The notes beneath the pieces are model-generated. The model saw only the letters and a list, made by a program, of their open reading frames with translations. It had not been told where the DNA came from and did no database searches. From assembly GCA_019415925.1 (NCBI GenBank), contig DXYG01000049.1, forward strand, positions 1-18,807: a DNA stretch of 18,807 bases, read 5' to 3'. Made by a program: the position numbers and the translations under genes. The stretch is from Clostridiales bacterium (lineage in GTDB: Bacteria > Bacillota > Clostridia > Oscillospirales > Acutalibacteraceae). Positions 1-6,476 of this stretch are shown here, piece by piece; position 1 is the first letter of the stretch; every line of letters starts with the position of its first letter.

Positions 1-27
1 GGGCTCGGAGATGTGTATAAGAGACAG
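1..27 (+). other. Residual Nextera sequencing adapter
   Basis: The window opens with GGGCTCGG followed by the 19-base transposase mosaic end AGATGTGTATAAGAGACAG. Together this is the 3' part of the Illumina Nextera read-2 adapter. It is a library artefact left on the end of an assembled contig, not genomic DNA. Natural sequence starts at about position 28. Confidence 0.95.
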
Positions 28-131
28 TGTCTATACTATACCACAGCCTTTGTTAATTGTCAACACTTTTTTTAAACTTTTTTGAAAAATAATATGTCAA
101 TTATTTAATTATTTATAAATCACTAAACCTC

Positions 132-160
132 TTGACTAAATGCATAAAAAAATGTAAAAT
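132..160 (+). promoter_or_regulatory. Sigma-A promoter of the DUF1292-like gene
   Basis: TTGACT at 132-137 and TAAAAT at 155-160 are separated by 17 bases, a near-consensus sigma-A promoter. Transcription would begin near 167. AGGAGG at 171-176 then lies just ahead of the ATG at 185, so the untranslated leader is very short. Confidence 0.7.
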
Positions 161-184
161 TAAATTAACAAGGAGGAATATACT

Positions 185-481
185 ATGTGCAACGAATACA
201 ATCCTGACCTTGTCACATTAATCAGTGACGATGGAGAAGAAATTGAATTTGAAATCCTTGATATAATTGAAAACGATGAAGGTAAATTTTATGTACTCTA
301 TCCCTACTACGCCAATCCTGCCGATGCAGTGAATGACCCCGGTGAGTATTACATTTTTGAAGTTCAGGAAATTGACGGTGAAGAAGAGCTTGCTGAAATT
401 GAAGACGATGAAAAGCTTGACAGAATTGCCGCTATCTTTGAAGAAGAATATAACAAAGAACTTTTTGATGAGGATGAGTAA
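185..481 (+). CDS. DUF1292 (YrzB-like) acidic protein
   Basis: This 98-residue protein is very acidic and has no signal peptide or membrane segment. Its beginning (LVTLISDDGEEIEFEILDII) followed by an FYVLYPY strand matches the DUF1292 pattern of small Firmicute proteins, where a short beta-rich core is followed by a Glu/Asp-rich tail. The function of that family is unknown. It is probably cytosolic. The ATG at 185 has an excellent AGGAGG ribosome site 8 bases upstream and its own promoter, so the start is secure. In other Firmicutes related genes sit near the alaS/ruvX/yrzL group; that context is absent here, although the window edge is close. Family assignment is from sequence pattern; no role is inferred. 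Confidence 0.75.
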   Translation: MCNEYNPDLVTLISDDGEEIEFEILDIIENDEGKFYVLYPYYANPADAVNDPGEYYIFEVQEIDGEEELAEIEDDEKLDRIAAIFEEEYNKELFDEDE

Positions 482-540
482 TTTTTTAATTCTTTTAACA
501 TAATATAATATTAGGATTTTAATTGACTTTAGTTTTATTT

Positions 541-722
541 CCTGCCCGATTCGCGAATGATTTTAAAATAACCCTACAACTCTTAAATCGGGAGCTTGGC
601 TCTTTAAGCGGTGTGCAGACCTCCCGTGTTCGGAAGAAGGGAGCCTGAAGCTTAAAGGCGGGCACCCACCTGCTTTTTCGTAGGCAGGTTATTATTTAAA
701 TCATACGGTCGGGCGGGATTTT
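541..722 (+). ncRNA. ssrS: 6S RNA (regulator of sigma-A RNA polymerase)
   Basis: The gap between the genes ending at 481 and starting at 783 folds into the 6S architecture. A closing stem pairs 541-550 with 708-717 (10 bp, two G-U) and continues inward as 557-571 with 692-704. A mostly unpaired 5' bubble strand follows (about 571-585). The distal arm has an 8-bp perfect helix 602-609/650-657 and an inner CTCCC/GGGAG stem (621-625/639-643). On the 3' side of the bubble a small hairpin 668-673/684-689 follows a CACCCACCT motif, as in E. coli 6S RNA, where CACCTTGAACC begins the equivalent hairpin. A T-run (718-722) follows the closing stem. The size, near 180 nt, is typical. 6S RNA mimics an open promoter and sequesters housekeeping RNA polymerase. 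The exact 5' end and promoter are not clear; TTAACA at 495-500 with an A/T-rich -10 is possible. Confidence 0.82.
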
Positions 723-782
723 TATTGTTTGTAATTTTCCAAATTTTTCTTTATTTCTATTAAAATACAGGAGTAAAAATAT

Positions 783-1745
783 ATGAATGTTTCAGTTCTC
801 GGATGCGGCAGATGGGGCAGCTGCATAGCCTGGTATCTTGACAAAATCGGTCATAACGTGCTTTCCTGCGGTCTTGCCGACGCCCCTGAGTTTATTCAGC
901 TTGAAAAAACGCACAAAAACGATTACCTAACTTTTCCTGATTCCATTGAAGTGTCTTCGGATTTGGAAAAGGCTGTAAACAGAGCAGAAGTGATTGTTAT
1001 TTCAATTTCTTCTCAGTATCTGCGTTCTTATTTTGAGGATATATCAAAATACAACCTTAACAATAAAATTATTGTGCTTTGTATGAAAGGCGTTGAAGCG
1101 TCAACAGGCAAACGTCTGAGTGAGGTTGTCGGAGATTTTGTTGATGAAAGCAAAACTCCGATTGCTGTATGGGTAGGTCCCGGACACCCGCAGGACTACG
1201 TAAAGGGTATTCCGAACTGTATGGTAATCGACAGCAAAAATCAGGCTGTCAAAGAAAAGCTTGTCAACGAATTCACAAGCGAGCTTATTCGTTTTTACCT
1301 TGGCACAGACTTAATCGGAAGTGAAATCGGAGCAGCTGCTAAGAATGTAATCGGAATTGCCGCCGGTATGCTTGACGGTCTTAACTACACTTCCCTTAAA
1401 GGCGCACTTATGGCACGAGGCACAAGGGAAATTGCAAGACTTATAAAAGCTCTTGGCGGAAACGAAATGAGTGCATACGGACTTTGCCACCTCGGCGATT
1501 ACGAGGCTACGCTGTTCTCCCCTTGGAGTCATAACAGAAAATACGGCGAGGACCTTGTACAGAGTATTAAGTTTGAAAAACTTGCAGAAGGCGTTATGAC
1601 TTCAAAGGCTTTGTACAAGCTTGGCAAAGATTACGGAGTTGAACTTCCTATCGTTGAGAGCGTATATGACGTTCTGTTTAATAATGTCGATGCAAAAGAG
1701 GCTTTGAGTAAGCTTTTTGTGCGCTCGGTAAAAAAGGAATTTTAA
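783..1745 (+). CDS. gpsA: NAD(P)-dependent glycerol-3-phosphate dehydrogenase, divergent
   Basis: This 320-residue cytosolic enzyme should reduce dihydroxyacetone phosphate to sn-glycerol 3-phosphate, the backbone for phospholipids. An N-terminal Rossmann fold carries GCGRWG (G7, G9, G12). The region AAAKNVIGIAAGMLDGL contains the catalytic-type Lys187-Asn188, and SHNRKYGE supplies the conserved Asn251-Arg252 pair with Asp239 shortly before. Length matches GpsA. The usual GPSHAEEV stretch reads GPGHPQDY and the GLGDL stretch reads HLGDY, so this is a divergent member; a related but different substrate cannot be excluded. AGGAG at 769-773 supports the ATG at 783. The next gene follows after 15 bases, so the two are probably cotranscribed. 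No convincing promoter is visible directly upstream; transcription may come from the 6S region. Confidence 0.82.
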   Translation: MNVSVLGCGRWGSCIAWYLDKIGHNVLSCGLADAPEFIQLEKTHKNDYLTFPDSIEVSSDLEKAVNRAEVIVISISSQYLRSYFEDISKYNLNNKIIVLCMKGVEASTGKRLSEVVGDFVDESKTPIAVWVGPGHPQDYVKGIPNCMVIDSKNQAVKEKLVNEFTSELIRFYLGTDLIGSEIGAAAKNVIGIAAGMLDGLNYTSLKGALMARGTREIARLIKALGGNEMSAYGLCHLGDYEATLFSPWSHNRKYGEDLVQSIKFEKLAEGVMTSKALYKLGKDYGVELPIVESVYDVLFNNVDAKEALSKLFVRSVKKEF

Positions 1746-1760
1746 CAGGCGGAAATAATT

Positions 1761-3443
1761 ATGAAAAATACAGGAACAAAAAATAAAAATTTAAAAAACA
1801 AAAGTGTAAACAGCAAGAACGCTACCGTTAAGACAATCAGCAGACAAAGTACGTTTGAATTTGTAATTGTAAATATAATTTGTCTGTTTTTGTTTATTGC
1901 ATTCGGATACATAGCAATTATGAGCTTTTTGCAGACAAGCGTCTTTGACGAGGCTGCATATTCAAGCGAAAAAGTCCTTTATGAAATGGATAATATTGCA
2001 CTGAACATTTTCTGCACAGCTATTTTTACAGTATTTGTATTTAAAATGAAAAAGCACTACGACTTCTTTCCAAAAATTGATTTACGCTTTATGGAAGTCG
2101 GTCTTGTAATTTACACAGTTCTGCTTGGTCTGATATGGATTTTTTCCGTTGCGTCAATTCCTGCGGCTGACAGTCAGAACGTGTTTGAAACAGCAACAGA
2201 GGCAACTTTGGGCGATTATTCGTCAATAACGGGTAACGGAGAGTTTTATAACAGCGCATACTATAACGGTCACGCTTACTATAACTTCTATCCGTTCCAG
2301 CTTGGATTTGTGTTTATCAGCGAGATAATTTACAGAATTTTCGGCATTTCAAGCTCTATGCCCGTGCAGGTTCTGAATGTAATTTGCGTAGCTGTTGCGT
2401 ATCTTGGCATTGCAAAAATTACAAAGTGTGTTTTTAAAAGACGTTCTATTGAATTTATCACGATTTTACTGCTTGCAGGCTGTTTTCAGCCGATGCTTTT
2501 CTGCACCTTCGTTTACGGAAACATCATCGGAATGTGCTGTGCAATCTGGGCAAGCTACTTTTTGATAAGATATTTTCAGACTTCAAAGTATACGCTTCTT
2601 ATCCCCTGTGCAGCGCTTCTTGTTCTGGCGACTATGGCAAAGTACAACAATATGATTTACCTTGTTGCGTTTGTGGTTATGCTGACAGTTCACACGGTGA
2701 GAGAAAAAAAGTGGCAGAGTATTGCATTTGCACTTGCACTTTGCGTTGCAACCGTAGGCATAAATAATCTGATTGTTATAAGCTACGAAAGCAGAGCAAA
2801 TACCGACCTTGCCGACGGTGTTTCTCAGACAATGTACCTTGATATGGGACTTAATGATTCATATATGGCTCCCGGTTGGTACAACGGAATTGCGCTTGAA
2901 ACATATAAAAGCAGTAACCTTGACAACAAAATTGCCGACCGGAGAGCCTGGAACGACATAAAGAACAGATTAGACGTGTTCGGAAGCAATCCCGGATATG
3001 CAATTGACTTCTTTGGCAAGAAAATTGTAAGCCAATGGAACGAGCCTACATTTGAAAGCATCTGGGTAAGTGAGGTAAAGTCACACAGCTATAACGTAAA
3101 CTCAATTGGCAACGGAATGTATAACGGAAGCTTAGGACAGTTCTTTGAGCTTTATTTCAACCTCTATATTCAGATTCTGTATATCCTGTTTGTAATAGGT
3201 ATTTACTGCTTGTTCCTGAAACGCAAGACGAATATCGAAACTGCCTTGCTTTTACTTGTAGTCCTTGGAGGATTCGGATATCATCTTCTTTTTGAAGGAA
3301 AATCACAGTACATTCTGACATATATTCCCCTGCTGATTCCGACTGCGGCATTCGGAATGAACACAATACTCGAAGGCAAATTTACAAAGGTTAAAGAAAT
3401 TGTCGGAAAGCTGAAAGCAATTCCCGAAACGAAAAATGCATAA
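1761..3443 (+). CDS. Polytopic membrane glycosyltransferase, GT-C type
   Basis: This 560-residue protein has a basic Lys/Asn-rich cytosolic N-terminus of about 30 residues, followed by roughly ten hydrophobic segments (for example 35-57, 112-131, 180-197, 203-220). After the third segment a large outer loop starts with IPAADSQNVFETA (Asp137) and contains NFYPFQLGFVF. This layout is that of lipid-phosphate-sugar-dependent GT-C transferases of the PMT/ArnT kind, in which an Asp in the first outer loop is catalytic. A long extracytoplasmic segment near 335-460 precedes the final segments, and the C-terminal GKSQYILTYIPLLIP matches a motif common in Firmicute members. It probably moves a sugar from a polyprenyl-phosphate donor onto a surface polymer or protein. 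The substrate is unknown. It lies 15 bases after the gpsA-like gene and ends before a strong hairpin at 3541-3585. Confidence 0.75.
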   Translation: MKNTGTKNKNLKNKSVNSKNATVKTISRQSTFEFVIVNIICLFLFIAFGYIAIMSFLQTSVFDEAAYSSEKVLYEMDNIALNIFCTAIFTVFVFKMKKHYDFFPKIDLRFMEVGLVIYTVLLGLIWIFSVASIPAADSQNVFETATEATLGDYSSITGNGEFYNSAYYNGHAYYNFYPFQLGFVFISEIIYRIFGISSSMPVQVLNVICVAVAYLGIAKITKCVFKRRSIEFITILLLAGCFQPMLFCTFVYGNIIGMCCAIWASYFLIRYFQTSKYTLLIPCAALLVLATMAKYNNMIYLVAFVVMLTVHTVREKKWQSIAFALALCVATVGINNLIVISYESRANTDLADGVSQTMYLDMGLNDSYMAPGWYNGIALETYKSSNLDNKIADRRAWNDIKNRLDVFGSNPGYAIDFFGKKIVSQWNEPTFESIWVSEVKSHSYNVNSIGNGMYNGSLGQFFELYFNLYIQILYILFVIGIYCLFLKRKTNIETALLLLVVLGGFGYHLLFEGKSQYILTYIPLLIPTAAFGMNTILEGKFTKVKEIVGKLKAIPETKNA

Positions 3444-3540
3444 GCCGAGTATCTCGAAACGCAATTTGAGCAGACAGCTTGATATTATCAAAACTTCTTT
3501 GCCCGACCGCTTTTAAACAATTTCTTTCAAATTAAAACAA

Positions 3541-3585
3541 AGGCTGTAATGTGTAGGGTTACTTTACCGATACACATTACAGCCT
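3541..3585. terminator. Bidirectional Rho-independent terminator
   Basis: A perfect 15-bp inverted repeat (AGGCTGTAATGTGTA at 3541-3555 with its complement at 3571-3585, loop of 15) lies between two convergent genes. T-rich DNA follows on the plus strand (GTATTTATTT) and on the minus strand (TTGTTTTAATTT). It should end transcription of both the glycosyltransferase and the nucleotidyltransferase operons. The plus-strand tail overlaps the stop codon of the minus-strand gene. Confidence 0.85.
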
Positions 3586-3589
3586 GTAT

Positions 3590-4816
3590 TTATTTAAATT
3601 CAAAATCATCAAAGCCTGTTTCTTTAAGCAAGCCTTCATAATATTTTATATCATCATCAGTGTAAGAAAATCGGTTTTTCAATCCTTTTTTTACGCTGAC
3701 GTTTTTATCTATGAAGAATCTTCTGAACCACATCTGAGTCCACGAAACAGGAAGTAAAAACGGATATTTGTTTACATAGGGATAATTTACTGACATAAAT
3801 TTTTTATTAGGAAACAAGCTGTTTAAGAAATACGAAAACTTTGACTTGCTTTTTCCCTCTTTCTCCGCCGACTTAATCATCTTGTGCGAGCTTATCATTA
3901 CGCCTGCATCAACTCTGCCGAGCCTTGCACTAAGAAGAATGAATACCTCCAAATCATCGAAGGTAATCCTTTGCCTGTCGGGAGAAAACCAGTTGAACGC
4001 AATTTCTCTTATACGCTTTTCAAAAGTATCGAGTTTAAAAAGTCTGAGCTTATCTCTTAAATAATCGAAGTCAAAATCAACCTTATGATTGCAATAATAT
4101 ACATAAGTATCAAGCAACATTCTGATGCTCAATCCGCCTAATCTGAAATGATTTGAATTGTGGACTAGCATATACAAATAATGGTCTTCAAGGCTTAATT
4201 CATACGAAAACTCATAGCCGTCACGCTTTACGGTTTTGTCAATTATGTCAACAAGGTACGGATAATAGCTTTCCCACTCATGAACAAGGGTTGCATGCAT
4301 TTCGATGTACATATACGGTTTTTTCTGAAAGTGGTACTGATTATCATCGTTATGTAAAAATTCATAGCCGAGTTCTGAGAATGCTTTTTTTGCCAAATCA
4401 ATCTGATTCCTGTCAAAAAGAATGTCATAATCACTTATTGAGCGGAAATCGGAACGAGGATATTCATTTTTAATAAAATAGCCTTTGAGCGGAACATTTT
4501 TGATTTTATACTTATCGAAGGCAGAAAGAACCTTTTCAATCTCATATCCGTGATTGCTGTCAATTAAAATTTCAGCGTTAATATTCTCTTTCAGAATTTT
4601 AACTGTTTCATCATTCGGCAAATATTCTTTTGGAAGCGTTAAAACCGTATTTGCAAAAGCTGAATTCAATCCGCAGACTTTTGAAATGTTGAACAGTCTG
4701 AGCCAGTTTATGCCCTCATAAGGAACAGGAGCAGGTGTTTCATTAACAGCAGAGGATAACACTCCGATTAAATAGGAATATTCTTTTTTCTCAATATCAC
4801 TCAACTGTTTTTTCAT
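3590..4816 (-). CDS. NTP_transf_5-like nucleotidyltransferase family protein
   Basis: The 408-residue product matches the pattern of the uncharacterised nucleotidyltransferase family NTP_transf_5 (PF14907). It has PLKG (Lys111, Gly112), then an Arg and an acidic pair in FRSISDYDIL (Arg125, Asp129, Asp131), ELGYEF, and YIEMHATL (Glu172, His174). These correspond to the KG...R...DxD...ExH signature of the family, whose Asp residues should bind the metal-nucleotide. No signal peptide or clear membrane helix is seen, so it is probably cytosolic. What it modifies is not known. It is the last gene of an operon with the peptidase and the PqqD-like protein, and its ATG lies 20 bases inside the peptidase gene, implying translational coupling. 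AAAGGAA lies about 12 bases upstream of the ATG. Family members often accompany PqqD-like proteins in surface-polymer or peptide-modification loci. Confidence 0.75.
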   Translation of the reverse strand: MKKQLSDIEKKEYSYLIGVLSSAVNETPAPVPYEGINWLRLFNISKVCGLNSAFANTVLTLPKEYLPNDETVKILKENINAEILIDSNHGYEIEKVLSAFDKYKIKNVPLKGYFIKNEYPRSDFRSISDYDILFDRNQIDLAKKAFSELGYEFLHNDDNQYHFQKKPYMYIEMHATLVHEWESYYPYLVDIIDKTVKRDGYEFSYELSLEDHYLYMLVHNSNHFRLGGLSIRMLLDTYVYYCNHKVDFDFDYLRDKLRLFKLDTFEKRIREIAFNWFSPDRQRITFDDLEVFILLSARLGRVDAGVMISSHKMIKSAEKEGKSKSKFSYFLNSLFPNKKFMSVNYPYVNKYPFLLPVSWTQMWFRRFFIDKNVSVKKGLKNRFSYTDDDIKYYEGLLKETGFDDFEFK

Positions 4817-5288
4817 CTGATTTTTTATTTCCTTTTCCGAATAATTTTGAAACTTTATTTACACCGAAACGGTATGAATGTCTGAAAAACCGAGTATAAA
4901 ACCAAAAATTAACATACAGTCTGTAGCTGAAAGAGCTTACGCTGTATGCCTTTCCTTTGCGGTAAAACGCAGTTACAACGCCTATTATGTCACTGTCTTT
5001 TATTCCGTGCTCTAAATCAAACTGATTATCGCCGCATAGCACATAGCTTCCGTCAGCGTCAAAGTTTACAATTCTGTGGAGGACGTAAGCGCCATTGCTC
5101 CTCTTATAAAACGGAATATCAAAAAGATGCAGCCTTCCGTGTGGCTTTGACAGGACAACAACGTCTTCACCGTCACGCAGCATAGGCAGCATACTTTTGC
5201 CTTTAGGGGTAAAGGTCACTGTACCTCCGCTGTTTAGTTTTTCAACCATTATATCAATAACGTCATCAATTGCGACTTCTTTAATCAA
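4797..5288 (-). CDS. S24/S26-family (signal-peptidase-like) peptidase
   Basis: In this 163-residue protein the N-terminal half is a compact serine-peptidase domain. PKGKSMLPML holds the predicted nucleophile Ser32 (SMxP motif). YVLHRIVN places His71 where most bacterial signal peptidases have the general-base Lys, as in the ER/SipW-type S26B enzymes. YVLCGDNQFD carries the conserved GDN with Asp87. There is no N-terminal membrane anchor, which is unusual for a leader peptidase; an aromatic stretch near 117-138 could bind membrane. It could process a substrate handled by the upstream PqqD-like protein. The likely start is TTG at 5288, overlapping the PqqD gene by 8 bases, with AAGGA about 11 bases upstream; an in-frame ATG at 5249 lacks a ribosome site but would still leave Ser32 intact. 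Confidence 0.72.
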   Translation of the reverse strand: MIKEVAIDDVIDIMVEKLNSGGTVTFTPKGKSMLPMLRDGEDVVVLSKPHGRLHLFDIPFYKRSNGAYVLHRIVNFDADGSYVLCGDNQFDLEHGIKDSDIIGVVTAFYRKGKAYSVSSFSYRLYVNFWFYTRFFRHSYRFGVNKVSKLFGKGNKKSDEKTVE

Positions 5289-5544
5289 GAATATCAGCGT
5301 CCTTTACCTTTTCTATGAACAAATCAATATCTTTCTCGGCTTTTTGAGGCGTAACCTCATATTCGTCAAGCAATTTGCTTAAAAGTTCTTCCCTGTCTGC
5401 TCCGATTTGCAAAAGTCTGAAAAGGAAAGCACCTGTTTCGTTAAGGTTTATAATGCCGTTAAAGTCGAGCGACATATTATTTACAGGTACTACAACGTAA
5501 GAATCAGCAACCTTGCGCAAAATGAAATCTTCCTTTATCTTCAT
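5281..5544 (-). CDS. PqqD-family peptide-binding protein (RRE-like)
   Basis: This small 87-residue protein begins MKIKEDFILRKVADSYVVVPV, then DFNGIINLNETGAFLFRLL, and ends with an acidic helix. The FILRKVADSYVVVP, LNETGAFLF and LLDEYEV...DIDLFIEKV elements match the PqqD fold (PF05402), a winged-helix peptide-recognition domain known from PQQ synthesis and many RiPP systems. It would bind a peptide in the cytosol and present it to a partner enzyme. The chosen ATG at 5544 has AGGTGG 5 bases upstream; extending to 5616 would run into the terminator hairpin of the dockerin gene and add a poorly PqqD-like segment. It leads the operon with the peptidase and the nucleotidyltransferase. No radical SAM enzyme, cyclodehydratase or evident precursor peptide is encoded nearby. 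Confidence 0.72.
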   Translation of the reverse strand: MKIKEDFILRKVADSYVVVPVNNMSLDFNGIINLNETGAFLFRLLQIGADREELLSKLLDEYEVTPQKAEKDIDLFIEKVKDADILD

Positions 5545-5581
5545 AAAACCACCTGCTAAATACAAATATTCTATGCAATCT

Positions 5582-5610
5582 ATTATAATATACGGCAATA
5601 AAAAAAGCAA
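5582..5610 (-). promoter_or_regulatory. Probable promoter of the PqqD-peptidase-NTase operon
   Basis: On the minus strand a perfect TATAAT lies at 5587-5582. The hexamer 17 bases upstream, TTGCTT (5610-5605), is a weak -35 that overlaps the foot of the dockerin terminator. The leader would be about 30 bases long. A second option is TAGAAT further downstream. The -10 is convincing, the -35 is not. Confidence 0.45.
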
Positions 5611-5637
5611 GGGCATTGCAGTTTTGCAACGCCCTTG
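5599..5637 (-). terminator. Rho-independent terminator of the dockerin gene
   Basis: The arms 5608-5620 and 5625-5637 form a 13-bp stem with one A-C mismatch and a GTTT loop. On the minus strand this is followed by seven consecutive T bases. It lies 17 bases past the dockerin stop codon and separates that gene from the PqqD operon. Confidence 0.9.
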
Positions 5638-5654
5638 ATTATGTTAAATATAAA

Positions 5655-6296
5655 TTATCCTTCAGCAAGCATTTTGTTTAAAGCTGTTGCATCAGTTATA
5701 TCAACAAAACCGTCGCCGTTAATATCAATTACAGTTTTATATTCGCAAATATATCTTCTCTGACTTTCAATACCGGCAATATATTTCTGAATTTCAGTTG
5801 CATCTTTTACACTAAGTCTCCCGTCACTGTCTGCATCACCGAATAATGAAATACGAGAAAATGTCTTGTCGTTGGATTTCATTACCTTGTAAAACTTATC
5901 TATTTCAACTATGTTATTTGCATATGCATCATTAATGATGGAAACGCCGTCTTCAGTTACAATGAAGTATATTCCTTCTTCGTCGCCGCCTGTAACTCCG
6001 GGACTATATAAAATATAGTCGCCAAATACATTTACGCATTCCATAGCGCAAATAATACCATACCAGCATAAAACATCAAACTTTGTGCCGTCGCTGTTCT
6101 CGCCTGTACCTATATAAGTGTACTTATCCTGAGTATTTATATCCTGATATACAACAGTACCGTCACCGGTGGTATATTTTGTAAAATAGTCGTATTCATC
6201 AATTTCGGCAGCAAAAGCAGAAAAACTCATTGCGCTGATAAGCAAAACAAAAGAAACTAAAACTGAAACTACACGTTTTAAAAACAATCTTTTCAT
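5655..6296 (-). CDS. Secreted protein with C-terminal type I dockerin
   Basis: This 213-residue secreted protein begins with a signal peptide (MKRLFLKRVV, a hydrophobic core, and an AFA-A type cleavage site near residue 29). Residues of about 30-145 are not recognisable. The C-terminus is a type I dockerin with two calcium loops: DADSDGRLSVKD and, about 40 residues on, DINGDGFVDITD, each with acidic or Asn/Ser ligands at positions 1, 3, 5, 9 and 12 and followed by the ATxxxKxxAG-type helix. Dockerins bind cohesin modules on scaffoldin proteins, so the protein is likely displayed in a cellulosome-like or amylosome-like complex or binds a cell-surface cohesin. The N-terminal module does not resemble a known glycoside hydrolase. 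AGGAGG lies 7 bases before the ATG, and the gene has its own promoter and terminator, so it is monocistronic. Confidence 0.85.
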   Translation of the reverse strand: MKRLFLKRVVSVLVSFVLLISAMSFSAFAAEIDEYDYFTKYTTGDGTVVYQDINTQDKYTYIGTGENSDGTKFDVLCWYGIICAMECVNVFGDYILYSPGVTGGDEEGIYFIVTEDGVSIINDAYANNIVEIDKFYKVMKSNDKTFSRISLFGDADSDGRLSVKDATEIQKYIAGIESQRRYICEYKTVIDINGDGFVDITDATALNKMLAEG

Positions 6297-6347
6297 AAAA
6301 ATTCCTCCTGAAAAAATTAATAAAATAATATATATTTCTTTAATTTA

Positions 6348-6376
6348 ATTTTAGCGTTTTTACTACATATTGTCAA
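6348..6376 (-). promoter_or_regulatory. Sigma-A promoter of the dockerin gene
   Basis: On the minus strand TTGACA (6376-6371) and TAAAAT (6353-6348) are 17 bases apart, a near-perfect sigma-A promoter. It gives an A/T-rich leader of about 45 bases ending at AGGAGG and the ATG at 6296. No operator is evident. Confidence 0.8.
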
Positions 6377-6410
6377 GCAGTCAGTGATTATTTTTAATTA
6401 TGTTTAAAAT

Positions 6411-6447
6411 TAAAAAACAACAGACTGTCGGAATTGACAGTCTGTTG
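6411..6447 (-). terminator. Rho-independent terminator of groES-groEL
   Basis: A perfect 12-bp stem (6418-6429 with 6436-6447) and a 6-base loop are followed on the minus strand by six T bases (6417-6412). It lies 29 bases past the groEL stop codon. Confidence 0.9.
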
Positions 6448-6476
6448 TATAAAAATTCAACAAATTAATTATTTAA

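Noticed and set aside
61..131. CRISPR or direct repeats in the A/T-rich left end
   Set aside because: The T-runs are irregular low-complexity sequence with no repeated unit or spacing.
5545..5616. N-terminal extension of the PqqD-like gene to 5616
   Set aside because: It runs through the dockerin terminator hairpin and the operon promoter, has no ribosome site at its start, and the PqqD domain begins at the ATG at 5544, which has AGGTGG 5 bases upstream.
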